24,810 nt of DNA, taken from Lichtheimia corymbifera B2541 (taxonomy: Eukaryota > Mucoromycota > Mucoromycetes > Mucorales > Lichtheimiaceae). The DNA lies in contig JNEU01001080.1 in assembly GCA_000697475.1 (NCBI GenBank), positions 1 through 24,810 of the forward strand, written 5' to 3'. The translations under genes were made by a program, and so were the position numbers. The stretch's first letter is position 1, and the number at the start of each line of letters is the position of its first letter. The notes under the pieces are model-generated. The model was not told the origin of the DNA and did no database searches. It worked only from the letters and a program-made list of their open reading frames with translations. Shown one piece after another: positions 9,501-20,492 of the stretch.

Positions 9501-12500
9501 TAACGTATTGGTGGCTCCGTTATCTGAGGACACTGAGAGATATGGAATCCAAGCCGATCCGTTGTATAATGCACTGCTTAGATTTCCATAATCACCAAGG
9601 TTGAGGAAGCCTGCTGCAAGCAAAACGGTCTTGTCGTTTCCAAATAAATCTGATTGACCCGATTCCTTCAAGGGCAAAACAGTGACTTGTCGAATAAAAC
9701 TTCCAGATCCAAGTTCATCATCTTATATCAAGCGGTTAGCATGATATTATGTCATCAAATGATCTTCGTCCTTACCAGGAGTAACAAAGCCTTGTCCATC
9801 CCATACTCGAATGTATGCGTTGTTATCTTTCCTATTTGCTCATCAGTATGATGTTTCTCAAATATGGGTATAGTGAGCATATACTTACAGGCCAGTGATG
9901 AACGCTTTTTGTGTCCCACTGTCATAGGATACTGCTGTCGTATTACCAGGAAGGCCTGAATCGGTCATATCGGTGGTCACTGCACTCCAACCCTTAGTGT
10001 CATAGTCGTATTGTGCCAAAGGGATTGTTGAACCATCTAATTCCAGATTTCCAGCGACAAGAAGCTTGGTCTATTATTTCACATAGGGTCAGTCAATACC
10101 ATGCAACCCCCATGCACCTATAACTTTTTACCTCTGTCAAAGCAAAATCCAATGCGTCTCCCGAGATACCTTTATCACCAAGGTTGTTCCATTGATGATT
10201 GGTAGGATTCAATGTACAAATAGCAGCACATGAGAGTGACCCGGCTGTTGAAAAGTTGCCTGCAATAAGCATTACATTTTCTTGTGGATGGTAATGGATC
10301 GCATTCACTTGGGCAGGGGATTTATCAGCGGCTGTTTAAAGAGAAGTTAGTTTAAAGCCCCTTGTACAATGTTGACAACTTACTATGTAATTCAGGAACG
10401 GGAACAAACGTCTTATTGACCAAATCATAGACGGCAATACCGCTTGTGTTGGTAGCACTGAAAGATCCTCCAATATACAAATAACCTCCATTGACAGCCA
10501 TCGTGGATATAGGGCCGCTCCACTGTGCACCAATGCCTGACCATGAGTCGTTGGCATAAAGAGCCACATTTTCAATCTTATCGTCTAATTGGAATTCACC
10601 ACCAAGGATCATGGTTGTCGTATTGCCATGTTTTGTGTCGCTCCAATAAGCACCAGCAGTGATTGACAATAACTTGCTGCCATCGGGATAAACGGGTAAA
10701 GACGACAATGCATCGTGCTCATCCAAAAACGAGAATCCACGTGATTGATATGTTTGAGCGGCTTTCAGGTTTCCAGCATAGACCGTGGATGGGAGAGAAT
10801 TATTATCCATATGGAATACTCCATAAACAGCACCTGATAAGTACTCCTTGTCATGAACCCAAGTATGATTCGAAACACTCCACCATGCATTGCCACTTGT
10901 TGTATTGAAGGTGGTAGTCGATTTGGGATCGTTAAAAGCACCCGTATGATTTCCGGATGCAATAATGAACTTGGAATCCGCTGAAAAATGGATCGCTTCA
11001 ACCGGGCCATTGACACCTCCACTCAAAGCATCCCATGCATCTTGTCCAATAGTGTATCGAGCAATGTTGTTCATGCCATCACTCTTTCCATTTGCAAGGC
11101 CAGAAAAGGAACCACCCACGTAAAGATGTGAATCATCACGTAAAAATGACATGACAGGACCATTCACACCTGCATTGTTGAGACCAACCAATTTCTTGGT
11201 GGCAAAGTCGTAGCGCACAATGTTTTGATAGGTCGCATTGGATCCTGCTGGAGATGAGAATTTTCCACCGATATAAACATTGCCATCAGTTGCATCAAGC
11301 GCCTTGACTTCTGATCCGTAAGGGATATTATCTTTGTGAAAAAAGATCATTGTGTGAGAAATGGGAATTTGCAATATCCATGGTGATTATCTTACCTTGG
11401 AGCGGGCCATAGGAGCCTGACAATGTGGCATTGGTCTTGATCTGAGCATTATCAGGTGTGAATTCAAGCATGCTGGTCAATGTGGTGTTGGATGCTTGCT
11501 TAATGAATTGAACAGCTTGAAGATCAATGGTGACATTGTTGCTGGTGGTGGTTGCATTGTGTGCGACTTTGACAGTGACATAGGGTTGGAAATCAACTGT
11601 GGTAGCCGAAATCTCTCCAGAGTAGACGAGGAATGTGTTGTCATTTTTGCTGTTGAGATCCACCGTTTTCATTGTTGACGGACCCCCTTCCAAAGGATAT
11701 GTCGTGACATCCACCTGCGTACGTCCTGAGCAACTATTTCCACATGCTGGTGCGTAAAGGTACACCTCATAAGTACCCGCTTCGGGAAGATAAGGGACAA
11801 AGTCGACAGCTGCTTTGGAGGAAGCCATCTGTGATTTGGACATGGTGGTGGCAAGCGTGTAGACGTAGGAATTGTCGAAAAGACCTGAACGCCATGAGCC
11901 CGTAGTCTTCACATGGGACCGTTGAGTATAATCCATCGAGGATACACAAGCTTTTCCATTCAATGAATCAACAGCGTACACGAAAATCTCTGAATGAAAG
12001 ATAAAAAAATGAACATCTTGCTTGTTGCATGGGGGAACACACAATCCTCTTACCTGACATGAAGATTTCGACAGCACTTAATCCAGCTCCTTGACCATAC
12101 CAAGATGAAATTTCTATCCGAATGCCCGAGGATAATGTTGAATCGCCCACTTGGAAATCTTGATATTCAATGGAGACGTCGTCGGATAGTGAACAATCGG
12201 TCGAGCACGTGGTAAGCTTCTTTGTCACAGGATCAATATATGTCAAGTTGAAGGGTACATTGTTGGGTATAGATATAATCCTATAATGGGGCGTTAGGAT
12301 AAAACTAACATTGTAGTGGGTGTTACACTTACGAAAAGTTCTTTGTGCCTCTGCCATCAAGATGCGTATTACCCAAGCGAATCAAAGAAGGAGTAACTGA
12401 ATAAGGAAACGAGGCCTCCCACGTGCCTTTCATGTCATCGAGCAAAAGCCAGGGCGTTTGATCCAAGGATTCAGGGCAAACGGCGTTTTGGGGATCATTG

Positions 12501-13413
12501 TTCTCAGTACCCGAATTAGTCGCCGTGATTTTCTGTAGGGTTGAAATTGACACATGAGTTTCAAGATATATAAAGAGGGAGGAAAAATAAAGCAAAAGAA
12601 GGAGGAGAGGGAGGGGGAGAGAGATGATGATCAAAGCAGGAGATGAGGAATGAAATTACACGACAAAAAAGGCAATAATAATGAATAAGTACTTACAGCG
12701 GGTGATGCTAGACTGACTGGTTGACTTGCAGGAGCATAATACATTTGCCCATCAGCTGAAGTATCAAATTGGCCTCCAAAATAAACTGTCCCCGTATTCT
12801 CGTGTTTGGTGATTGTTGTAACGGGTCGATTGAAACCTTTCCATGGCAACCCATGCCAAGTGTTATTGAGCCATGCTGCTGTACCACCGCCGAAATAAGC
12901 AAGCGATTCAGCATATTGAGGTGCATCTGCAACGGGTGCAAGAAATGAACCGCCAACATAGACCGTACGTGATTTGTTGTCGCAATAAAGAGTATAAACA
13001 GCGCCATCAAGGCCATTGGCAAGTGCTGAAACCGTTCCTGTGCTGAGATCAATCACGGCAATGTTGGATGCATTCAATGAGCCCAGTTGCATGAACTCGC
13101 CTCCAACATAGAGATCGTATCCATTGTCCTTTTGCATGGTGCATGTTGCATAGATCGATCCATGACTAGAAGTAGATGCAAGTAGTTCGAATGTTTGATT
13201 GCTGAAAGAGACAATGGACGCGGTAGAGTGTGGTAATTCAGTCAATTGCCGAGTATCTGTATATAGCGATATGCCTCGATAGGGTCCTGCAATCCCTATC
13301 TGTTGCAACTGCTCGAGATCAATGACTGGATGTTGGATAAAAGTCGCATGTGCCGTGTGTCGTTGTGTAAACGTTAGCAGCGTCAAGGTCCATAGACAAA
13401 CGCGCCAGATCAT
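6511..13413 (-). CDS. RAX2: Rax2-like cortical polarity protein with long cytoplasmic tail and C-terminal SH3 domain
   Basis: Exons: 13413-12697, 12532-12333, 12280-12054, 11989-11396, 11331-10384, 10331-10132, 10070-9889, 9831-9776, 9721-9455, 9398-6511; 5562 nt, 1853 aa, phases consistent at all nine introns. Residues 1-22 form a signal peptide. The ectodomain (to about 895) has many propeller-like turns such as LYVGGEF, VYVGGSF, VYFGGQF, VYIGGKF and YIGGSF, plus many N-glycosylation sequons, as in Rax2. One membrane segment lies at about 898-923, followed by KRRK, giving type I topology. The cytoplasmic tail of about 925 residues is low-complexity (Ala, Ser, Asn, a run of ten Asp). It holds eight V/F-R-W motifs near residues 1145, 1194, 1236, 1276, 1322, 1387, 1618 and 1653. 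Residues about 1787-1850 are an SH3 domain (YYAKFDF, WWMGY, GVFPSNYV). Budding and fission yeast Rax2 have short tails without SH3. Family role: marks growth sites at the cortex. Confidence 0.93.
6600..6715 (-). other. SH3 domain coding segment at the Rax2 C-terminus
   Basis: This is the core of the region encoding the SH3 fold of the Rax2-like protein. The hallmark residues are present: an ALYDF-like start (YYAKFDF), paired tryptophans (IWWMGY) for the Pro-ligand groove, and the GxFPxNYV end. It lies in the same uninterrupted 2.9-kb exon as the transmembrane segment, so the fusion is not a splice-model artefact. Confidence 0.88.
7100..8645 (-). repeat. Eight degenerate V/F-R-W motif repeats in the Rax2 tail
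   Basis: On the plus strand the repeat appears as TTGGTCCATCGTACATTGG-like words near 8629, 8470, 8354, 8234, 8094 and 7902, and as weaker versions near 7213 and 7106. Peptides include NVRWTNAP, AVRWTNVP (twice), NVRWTNTD, NVRWTNYT, IVRWTTAP, FRWSETPS and VRWKETHA. Two units share the following ATVGPVSM block, which suggests local duplication. The Trp and Arg are invariant in an otherwise low-complexity tail. Confidence 0.85.
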
Positions 13414-14100
13414 GCTGATCGTTTGATAATTAGGGCAAGGAAACCGACGAGATGCTGGTTGGAATGTGTTGTGCGAGTGGCAGTTGAAGTATAAGATTAA
13501 GGAGAAGTGTAATAGTAAAGAAAAAGTATCGAGAGCTTATGACTTCAGGAGATGGTGGATCCCGATCTAGCAATGACGAGCCATATGTTGACAAGGAACG
13601 CTGAAACTGAATGGAATATAAGTCTGCCAGCAATTGGCGATTCGAAATGAAGGGAAAGGGCTGACTTGGTTGCAAGCGTGGAAAGGAAGGGCGCAAACAG
13701 CAATAACACGGAGCAAGACCAAAAAAAAGTGGATCTCGAAAAAGAGCAACATACCACATGGTAACGGGACACTTTGGCCAATGGTTACACCAGCTTTAAT
13801 GAATAGCTTTGCTTGTTCCTCTACGCGTAAAAGGCTTTCTTTCTTACCTCTGCTATACGTTCCCCGCATATGTCAACCTAATTGACTTGGTTTTAATAAA
13901 GATATAGTTTGATGAATTACTGAACTGTCTTCATCCCACCATTATTTTATACAGTGAAGCATGCCAATAATAGTAGTAGAGCGGCGATACAAGAACGATG
14001 CATGTCATTTCTGATGCCGTCTCTAAATGACAACGTGCTTGGAGTAAAATACATCATGCTATTCATTCTTTTAACTGTCTTTACTGGATAACCCTCTTTA
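13414..14100. other. Upstream region of the Rax2-like gene
   Basis: Overlapping open frames on both strands lack domains and look like chance. The stretch should hold the Rax2 promoter and 5' UTR. A 5' UTR intron cannot be excluded. No binding motif was identified with confidence. Confidence 0.45.
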
Positions 14101-15839
14101 AGATCATGCTCTTTCATCAAGCGACTTTTGCATCAAACGTGTCAGTGGCACGAGGTACACTTGTCTTTGCCCATAAACACCGCACCATCATCACGTGTCC
14201 TTCCCTTTGCAGCCCTACAATACAAGCAATACGACCTTCCTTGCTACCAAACGTCTTTATCCATTGCTGTCGCTTTTTCTACCCTATTAAAATCTGCTTG
14301 CATTGCTTTGTGTGACTCTAAATTAAACTTTAACGGAGATTCCAACTTTCATTTGACGCATTCGAGAATTAACGTATCATGTGCGTTTGGAAATGATGCA
14401 TCTATTTTGATGGTTCCATACAAATCCAGGTCACTTAGTAAGCTCTTAATCCAGACAATACACATTTTGATCTCTCAAACATGGTTTCTTGTGTCAATAC
14501 AAAATCCTTTTATTCTTGATGAATATCAATGTGGATGGGAAAACTGGTATGATCGCCTTGATTACGTGTAAGATAGATAGTCGATTCTTGTCTAAAGTGG
14601 TTTATCAGCAAACATATGATCCATCGGTAGACGTTGTCATGGCAATCTTACCTGAGACCTCACGACAAGGCAGCAACGAATTTGGCATACGCTACTCATG
14701 ACAGTGAACACACACGGTATCAACCGAAAATGTGTAGGGCTTGGCTGCCACTTTCACTTAGGACATCCATAGGCTTGCCCATAGACTACTATCAACACTG
14801 GGTAGAGCTAATAGATTCCTTTGCCATTGCCATCGGTGACCATTGCAAGTGCTGGAAGAAAAACCTGTGCGAGGAATTGATCACAAACTCTCCGCCTATT
14901 GGCACTTCCCACGGACACGCCCTCTCTCTTGATATGCCCATGCATTGTTATCTCTCTAACCACTGCAAAGCATGAATGATATCGATTAAATAATTTTATA
15001 CATGATATACATGACATTACAATTTATGGGTATAGGGGTTCTAATTATCACGCTGTCATTGTGTGCGTCGAATCAACCAATTTTTGTGGTCATGTGATCA
15101 ATGCCTTCGCGATCCAGGCGATGCAGCATCAGCACAGCACAGTTATCTCTCATTTGGGCTGTTTGTTTCATAACGAGTCGATAATCAAAAGGGATAAGGT
15201 TCACAATTCTGCTTCCATAAATGTTCGTTTCTTGGCTGTTTGCTTGCGTTTCGGTGTGAAGAAAATCACGGGGAGAGCTGTCGTCTCATATTCGTCGTTG
15301 CGGACGGCTGACAGCAACCGAAGCAAGATCCGCTTTCAATTTGGCCTTCCTTACTATCTTGATCTGATCTCTCATGAAATTCCGCCACATGAATAAAGAA
15401 TTGATGGTGTCTTTGAAATCATTGAGTTCTGACAGAGCACTAGGGATAAACACCGTATAGCAATGTATACGCCATTCTTGAGCTTCAAAAGCTGCCAATC
15501 TTACCTGGTGATATAGACTGTGAGTTGCCATCCATTTATTTCCGATGCTTTGACAACAGGTTCTAGCTTTACTTACAGCTCATGTCCATTGCCATGATCG
15601 ATTTGGCTGATAAAGTATAGGTTGTTCAAGATGGCACAGTTGGAGCGGATATTTTTGCTTTGCTGTCGAAGCTTCATATTCTTGGTCTATATGGACTTCC
15701 ATTCATTGGAATTGATAACGTCAAGCAGGACGTCGATCATCCTTCCGTAGCCTTTTGTGTGGCTCCTTGAATGCAAAGTCCAAGAGCATTGCCACCTCCG
15801 ATGGTACGGTGTTGGGGAAGCCGTTATATCATCCCCATG
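14100..15839 (-). pseudogene. Decayed coding-like sequence, probably mobile-element derived
   Basis: The minus strand has several neighbouring frames broken by stops and shifts. One (15531-15286) has a helical, charged segment, DQIKIVRKAKLKADL. A further coding-looking segment follows after a stop, in the same direction (NLIPFDYRLVMKQTAQ). These lie next to the dispersed repeat at 15840-16200, so all may belong to one degraded element. I do not recognize the family, and the part below about 15000 has even less support. Confidence 0.35.
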
Positions 15840-16200
15840 CGGGCTGTAGCAGCCTGTGCCACCTAATCCAACTTTACACATGCATCTCGGGATGTAGCTA
15901 CATCAAAGGAATGTGAGTATGTGCTTCATCAAGCAAGATGATTAGCTCTTCCCCCATCAAGCGAGCCGATGACAATGAAAGTAGGATAAAAATAAACCGC
16001 TATAGATCTTCAACAGATAGTTTAATACATTGATCTCTCACAAAATAAGATCGATCACCATCGGTACTGACCAAAGACTTTCTATAAAGGCGTATGATGG
16101 AAGAGAGAAAAGAGATGATGTGACAGTAGGCGACAACATCTTTGTGTATATGTGCACGGTGGGCGTGGGTATTTCTGTGGCCACAATGAATGATAAAATG
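15840..16200 (-). repeat. Dispersed element copy 1 (inverted relative to copy 2)
   Basis: Read on the minus strand, this segment is collinear with 22805-23160 on the plus strand. The best block is GAAATACCCACGCCCACCGT, identical in both, followed by GATGTTGTCGCC. Next is a TTATATCCTACTCTCATTGTC-like block, then a weaker block around TAGCTA..CCC..GA..GCAT..G.AAAG. Insertions and deletions shift the frames between the copies. Similar peptides (IPTPTV, KDVVA, YPT-IV) suggest that the ancestor was coding. Confidence 0.72.
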
Positions 16201-16447
16201 GTCGCTGGGAATAATAATGAGCTGATAGATTGACTTGATGGGATTGGATGTCGATGCATTAATCAGAATTTGAGATAAACAAGAAATATCCAACATCAAG
16301 GCCGTTGTTTGTGTGAGTGTTCATTTCAGAAAGAGAAGTCGATTGACATTGTGTGCAAGCGTGGGTGGTGTAACAGCTTCCGTAGAAGAGACCCCCTGGA
16401 CATGTAACCTTTCAACGTGCATGATGATGATGTATAATGCTATTGTC
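16201..16447. other. Short region downstream of RRP1
   Basis: No gene is visible. It should contain the RRP1 3' UTR, next to the dispersed repeat. Confidence 0.4.
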
Positions 16448-16453
16448 TTTATT
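16448..16453 (-). terminator. AATAAA overlapping the RRP1 stop codon
   Basis: The minus-strand sequence TAAATAAAG places AATAAA so that its first A is the last base of the RRP1 stop codon. This would imply a very short 3' UTR if used. The motif is seen; use is inferred. Confidence 0.4.
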
Positions 16454-17595
16454 TACAACTTTCTTTTTTTAGATGGCTTTCTAGTGGATGCCTTTCGCTT
16501 CTTGCTACTACTGCTACTCTTTTTTGGCTTAACTTCCTCCTCTTCTTCTTCCTCCACGTCTTGTTCAGGTTCAGGTTCTTCACTGGCAATCTCTTCCTGC
16601 TCCTCGACTTGTGCTTGCTCAGGTTCCTCAGTAGCGTCTTCAACATTTTCATCCTCCTTCTCATCTTCTTCTTCCTTTTCTTGGTGCTTCCTGGCGGCTA
16701 AAGCCTCCTTGGCCTTTTTCCTCGTTACTTTGTTGATCGCATCTTTGCTGGAGACAACAAGCGGGCGCTTAATGGCATCCATGTCGAGATGAATTTCTTC
16801 GCCTTGCTCACGTTGTAACTCGAGAATCTTGTCTAACTCTTCAAAATAAATGTCGATGATGTGATATCGGATCGAGTCTGGTTTGCTACGATCTGTGGGA
16901 CTTGAAGGGGGAAGGATAATAAGTATGCATAATCCCTTCTTTTCTATCCACAACCACATCCCCTCAGATATACTTACTGCAATGGTCCTTCCAACAACAT
17001 GGTCATATAAGCTTCGGTCATCTCCTCATTCCAATCTTGATTGGCCAAATAAAGGAAAGCAAAGAAAATCATACGTCGCAAAAGCATGTAGTATTTATCC
17101 AATCTATGTATATATGCATGAGCCATCATTCTTTGTCCTGGTCGATTGGATGCTCACCTGATACGATCAATTCCGTGCCATTGTGCGCAATGAATTTCCC
17201 AAAAGGCTTCCAGAAATGGAATGAAGCTGTCAGTGCTCAAATCCAGTAAGAGGGAACCGAGATCTTGTGCTAATGCTTGTTGAACAAGAGGCTTATCTGA
17301 CATCCAGTAGCCTAACCATGGTCTATCATCAGTTTTCCATTTACTCTCGTTTATCTCTTTGTCCTTACAATAGAAAAGGCCTTTCCATAGCTTCAATAGA
17401 TCGGATTTCGATAGATCTGCTCCAGTGGCAATGAACTTTTTTAGCGATCGTACTGCTTTATCCCGAGTTTTCTTTTCTATAATACAAATACAGCTCGCAT
17501 GAGTATCGTTAATAAACGTGATGCTTGTTCTATTTACCATTTGCAGCGAGTTCTTTGCCAAATGGCAGTGAAACTTCGGGGCCAATTGTATCCAT
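16453..17595 (-). CDS. RRP1: Rrp1/Nop52 ribosomal RNA processing protein
   Basis: Nucleolar factor needed for 27S pre-rRNA processing and 60S subunit assembly (family knowledge). Exons: 17595-17538, 17476-17369, 17311-17158, 17103-16978, 16900-16453; 894 nt, 297 aa. Conserved blocks in order: EKKTRDKAVRSLKKF, LLKLWKGLFYC, YWMSDKPLVQQALAQDLG, the AFWEIHCAQWHGIDRIRLDKYYMLLRR region (split across exons), NQDWNEEM, and IRYHIIDIYFEEL. The tail is acidic (EEEDEKED, EEEEEEE) and then Lys/Ser-rich (KKRKASTRK), typical of nucleolar proteins. Intron 2 (17368-17312) is 57 bp and stop-free, so it is easily missed. Removing it gives FYCYWMSDKP, matching the family. Intron 4 must end at 16901, because the more pyrimidine-distal AG seven bases on gives an immediate stop. 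The yeast protein is of similar length. Confidence 0.94.
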
Positions 17596-17831
17596 CGATG
17601 AAGGGGTTAAGCTTTAAAAGAATGAGACGCCCCGCTTAAAAGCCTGTGGCTGAGTATCTATGCAACCACCTCCAAATCCAAATGCGGACACCGCTATCAA
17701 CCTGAGGCATCTGAGAGGAACCTGGTCCATTGCCATGGTGATAAAGCACATGTAGCATAAGATATTATAGAACAAAGAGGCTTTTATCATACAATAGATA
17801 CGTTATTCAAACAAAGAGCTATTTAATCTAT

Positions 17832-20139
17832 CTATTGGGGCTTGGCCACCTCCCACACACGCACAGCAGCATCTTGTCCAACGCTGACAACATTGATCTT
17901 GCTATCGTCGCTGCTGTTGTTTAAGAAACCAACATCATTGACGGCATCCACGTGTGCATTCTTGATCACTTCCTTTTTGAATTTCTTCTCGCGGTTCCAC
18001 ACGTAGACATTGGTATCGATAGAACCACTGACAAGGAAATTGTCGCACTTGGACCACGCCAAACCAGTGATACGAGCTGAATGGAATACCCAGGTTTGCA
18101 CCACAGCCTTGCCAGTTTCAACTTCATATAAAAAGATCTTGCCTACGCTATCACCCACGGCTACAAGATCACCGTTTGGATGAGGAGCAATAGCAGAAAT
18201 ATAACCAAGATGGTTGCCAATTTCTCGGAGAGGGCTTAAAGTTTGACCATCCAGCGTGTACAAATGAACCTTGTTATCCTAATTGGCCGCATGATGTCAA
18301 CAATCTTTGCTTGGATCGCATCATTCCCCAATGAACCTACCTTGCCACCAACAAAAACGGTCTTTCCTTGAGCATCAATGCTAGCTGTTGAAGCTGTGTA
18401 TCCAAGATTATCAAGTTCAGCAACCTTGTTACTTTGACCATCGTAAACTTGTACATTGTCAGAGGTTGCTACCACTGTAGTGCCATTGGAAGCCAAACCC
18501 AAAGAGTTGGGAAGTGCACCTGTGGAGATCACATTGCCGCTGAAGGATTTGGAAGAAACATCACCCGTTCGAATCACATCATCCATGCCAGCAGACAAAA
18601 TCTTGGTATCTTGCACTTGGATTGCCACCACTTGGTTAGAGTGATCACCACCTTCAACCGATGCAGCCTGAGTTTTGTCACCATCAGCACCCAAAGACCA
18701 AGAGAATACACGACCATCGTAAGATCCGGAAAAGAGAGTGTCCTCACTAGTGACAGCAAGAGCAGTAATACCCTTGGTATGTCCATTGATAGAACGAGAA
18801 ACCTTGCCGCTGTTCTTATCGAGATAGTTGATTTCACCAGAGAGTGATGTGCTAAGCAACCAGTCATCTTGCCACAAACTGCCAACTTGTTGGTGGTCGA
18901 CTTCAGATCCAATTTCAAAAGTGCTGATATGAATAATACATGAGCATGGCGGCGACTCGTTTGTCCATGTGTGCATACTTACTTGACCACTGACTTTGCA
19001 GCCACATCCCAAATCTTGGCAGTGCAGTCACCTGAGGAAGTGAGCAAATGCGTACTGTCAGGGGACCAGCTGACAGAAAAGATGCTGCCAGTATGGCTGG
19101 AATCGGATGTCAACTCGTCAATCTTGTCACCTGATTTGCCGTCGTACAAAAAGATCTACCATCATATTTAGCATGATCGCTATTGACACCCACATTTTTT
19201 CCTTTACCTTGCCATCTGCACCAACGCTCACAAAATGGTCGCCATTGGGAGAAAATTCTACGGCATGGATGAATCGAGAATGATCGCGAATCGTCTTGTT
19301 GTATTTGAAAGGAACGCCATGATAAAAGACAACAGTCATGTCATCGGAAGCAGTAACAGCACGGAAGGGACGTTGTTGACGGATACTGACGCTATTGACA
19401 ATCTTGGAATGGCCCGTGATTTCACCCACAGAAGAGAGCGTATCAAATGAAAATGCGTGACCAAAGCTATCATTGTACAATAATGAGCCCCACCATGTGT
19501 ATGCACGCAACGACAACATCCTCCCTTTGTAACCTTACCGTTCTTTGCCTTCACCCACTGCAATCAAGCGCTTGCTTTCCGAATCCCATGCGATATCAGA
19601 AATCTTGCCGGAAACAGGACGAATTTCATTCTTGAGAATATGATCCTCATTCACGGTATCCCAGATACGAACGTTGCCATGGGCATCTACGACGTATCTC
19701 AGTTAGATCATGTTGTTACTGAAGCCCTTTCTTTGCTGTACCCTACCTCCAGAGGCAATATAAAAACCACTTGGGCTATAGCGTGCTACTGTTGCCTGAG
19801 CATTGTGTCCCACGTATTCAGTTGCAAGTGTAGGGTTCTAGAAATATACAGACACGTGTATCCATGCATCAGCTTTTACGTCTCATCCAACATGATAGCA
19901 AAGTGACAAGATCAACATACCTCGATATCACGAATGAATACGGATTTGCCGTTGGTATACACAAAGTTCTTCCCCTTTGGATCCTTGCCGAGTTTGATAC
20001 CTTCGCCACGGTTGGTTTGAGGAAGGGGAGCGAGCGTGTACTCTATAGACATTCACACTCATGAGTCGGGTTGCTATCCCATGCACCCATGTCCACAACA
20101 GATGACATTGTAAGGAAACTTACTTTTGGAATACGACAT
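17832..20139 (-). CDS. AIP1: Aip1 actin-interacting WD40 protein
   Basis: Cytoplasmic cofactor of cofilin that promotes actin filament disassembly (family knowledge). Exons: 20139-20124, 20042-19921, 19837-19747, 19686-19539, 19466-19208, 19155-18983, 18923-18341, 18278-17832; 1839 nt, 612 aa, the usual length for two seven-bladed propellers. Signature blocks: DPKGKNFVYTNGKSVFIRDIE near the N-terminus, NVRIWDT, GHSKIVNSVSIRQQRPFRAV (a hallmark of Aip1), FIHAVEFSPNGDHFVSVGADG, SVSWSPDSTHLLTSSGDCTAKIWDV, WLLSTSLSGEINYLD, FSGSYDGRV, and a final blade NVVSVGQDAAVRVWEV. The first exon encodes only MSYSK plus one base, so a start inside exon 2 could be annotated by mistake. It lies between RRP1 (236 bp downstream) and the permease (353 bp upstream), all in the same direction. 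Confidence 0.97.
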
Positions 20140-20492
20140 GACGGTAGAGTAAGATGAGAGGAAGAAAAAAGACAACCGGGTGTGTCGACGCGGGTATTAG
20201 GCATACTAAGTTTCTGGTCCCGATTGTCCAGCCTACTAAGCTGGGTGCACACGATCCATGCAAAATGCCAAGCATTGAGAAATGTCACATGAACCTTGAC
20301 ATCCCCCCATCCTCTTTTTCAGGAACATGACAACATGATTTGTTCAAGATGACTTTACTCTTTTTGAGCGGAATGAAATGGAAAAGATACAAGATGACAA
20401 TAGGATGAATAGCCGAGGATAGCAGCAAGAAGGGGTGGGTAACAAAAGAGAATAAATAGATATATACGCGACGCTGATGAGAATGCTTTTCT
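20140..20492. other. AIP1 upstream / permease downstream interval
   Basis: 353 bp between the permease stop and the AIP1 start. Frames crossing it are shadows. It should contain the AIP1 promoter. No specific motif is claimed. Confidence 0.5.

Noticed and set aside
15061..15396. Plus-strand frame of 111 codons in the decayed region
   Set aside because: The opposite strand shows more coding-like composition, and this frame begins with no promoter or splice support.
16313..16792. Plus-strand Ser-rich frame opposite RRP1
   Set aside because: The Ser/Cys runs are the antisense of the Glu/Lys-rich RRP1 tail.
18434..18847. Plus-strand frame opposite AIP1 exon 7
   Set aside because: Antisense shadow. 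The minus strand encodes well-conserved WD40 blades.
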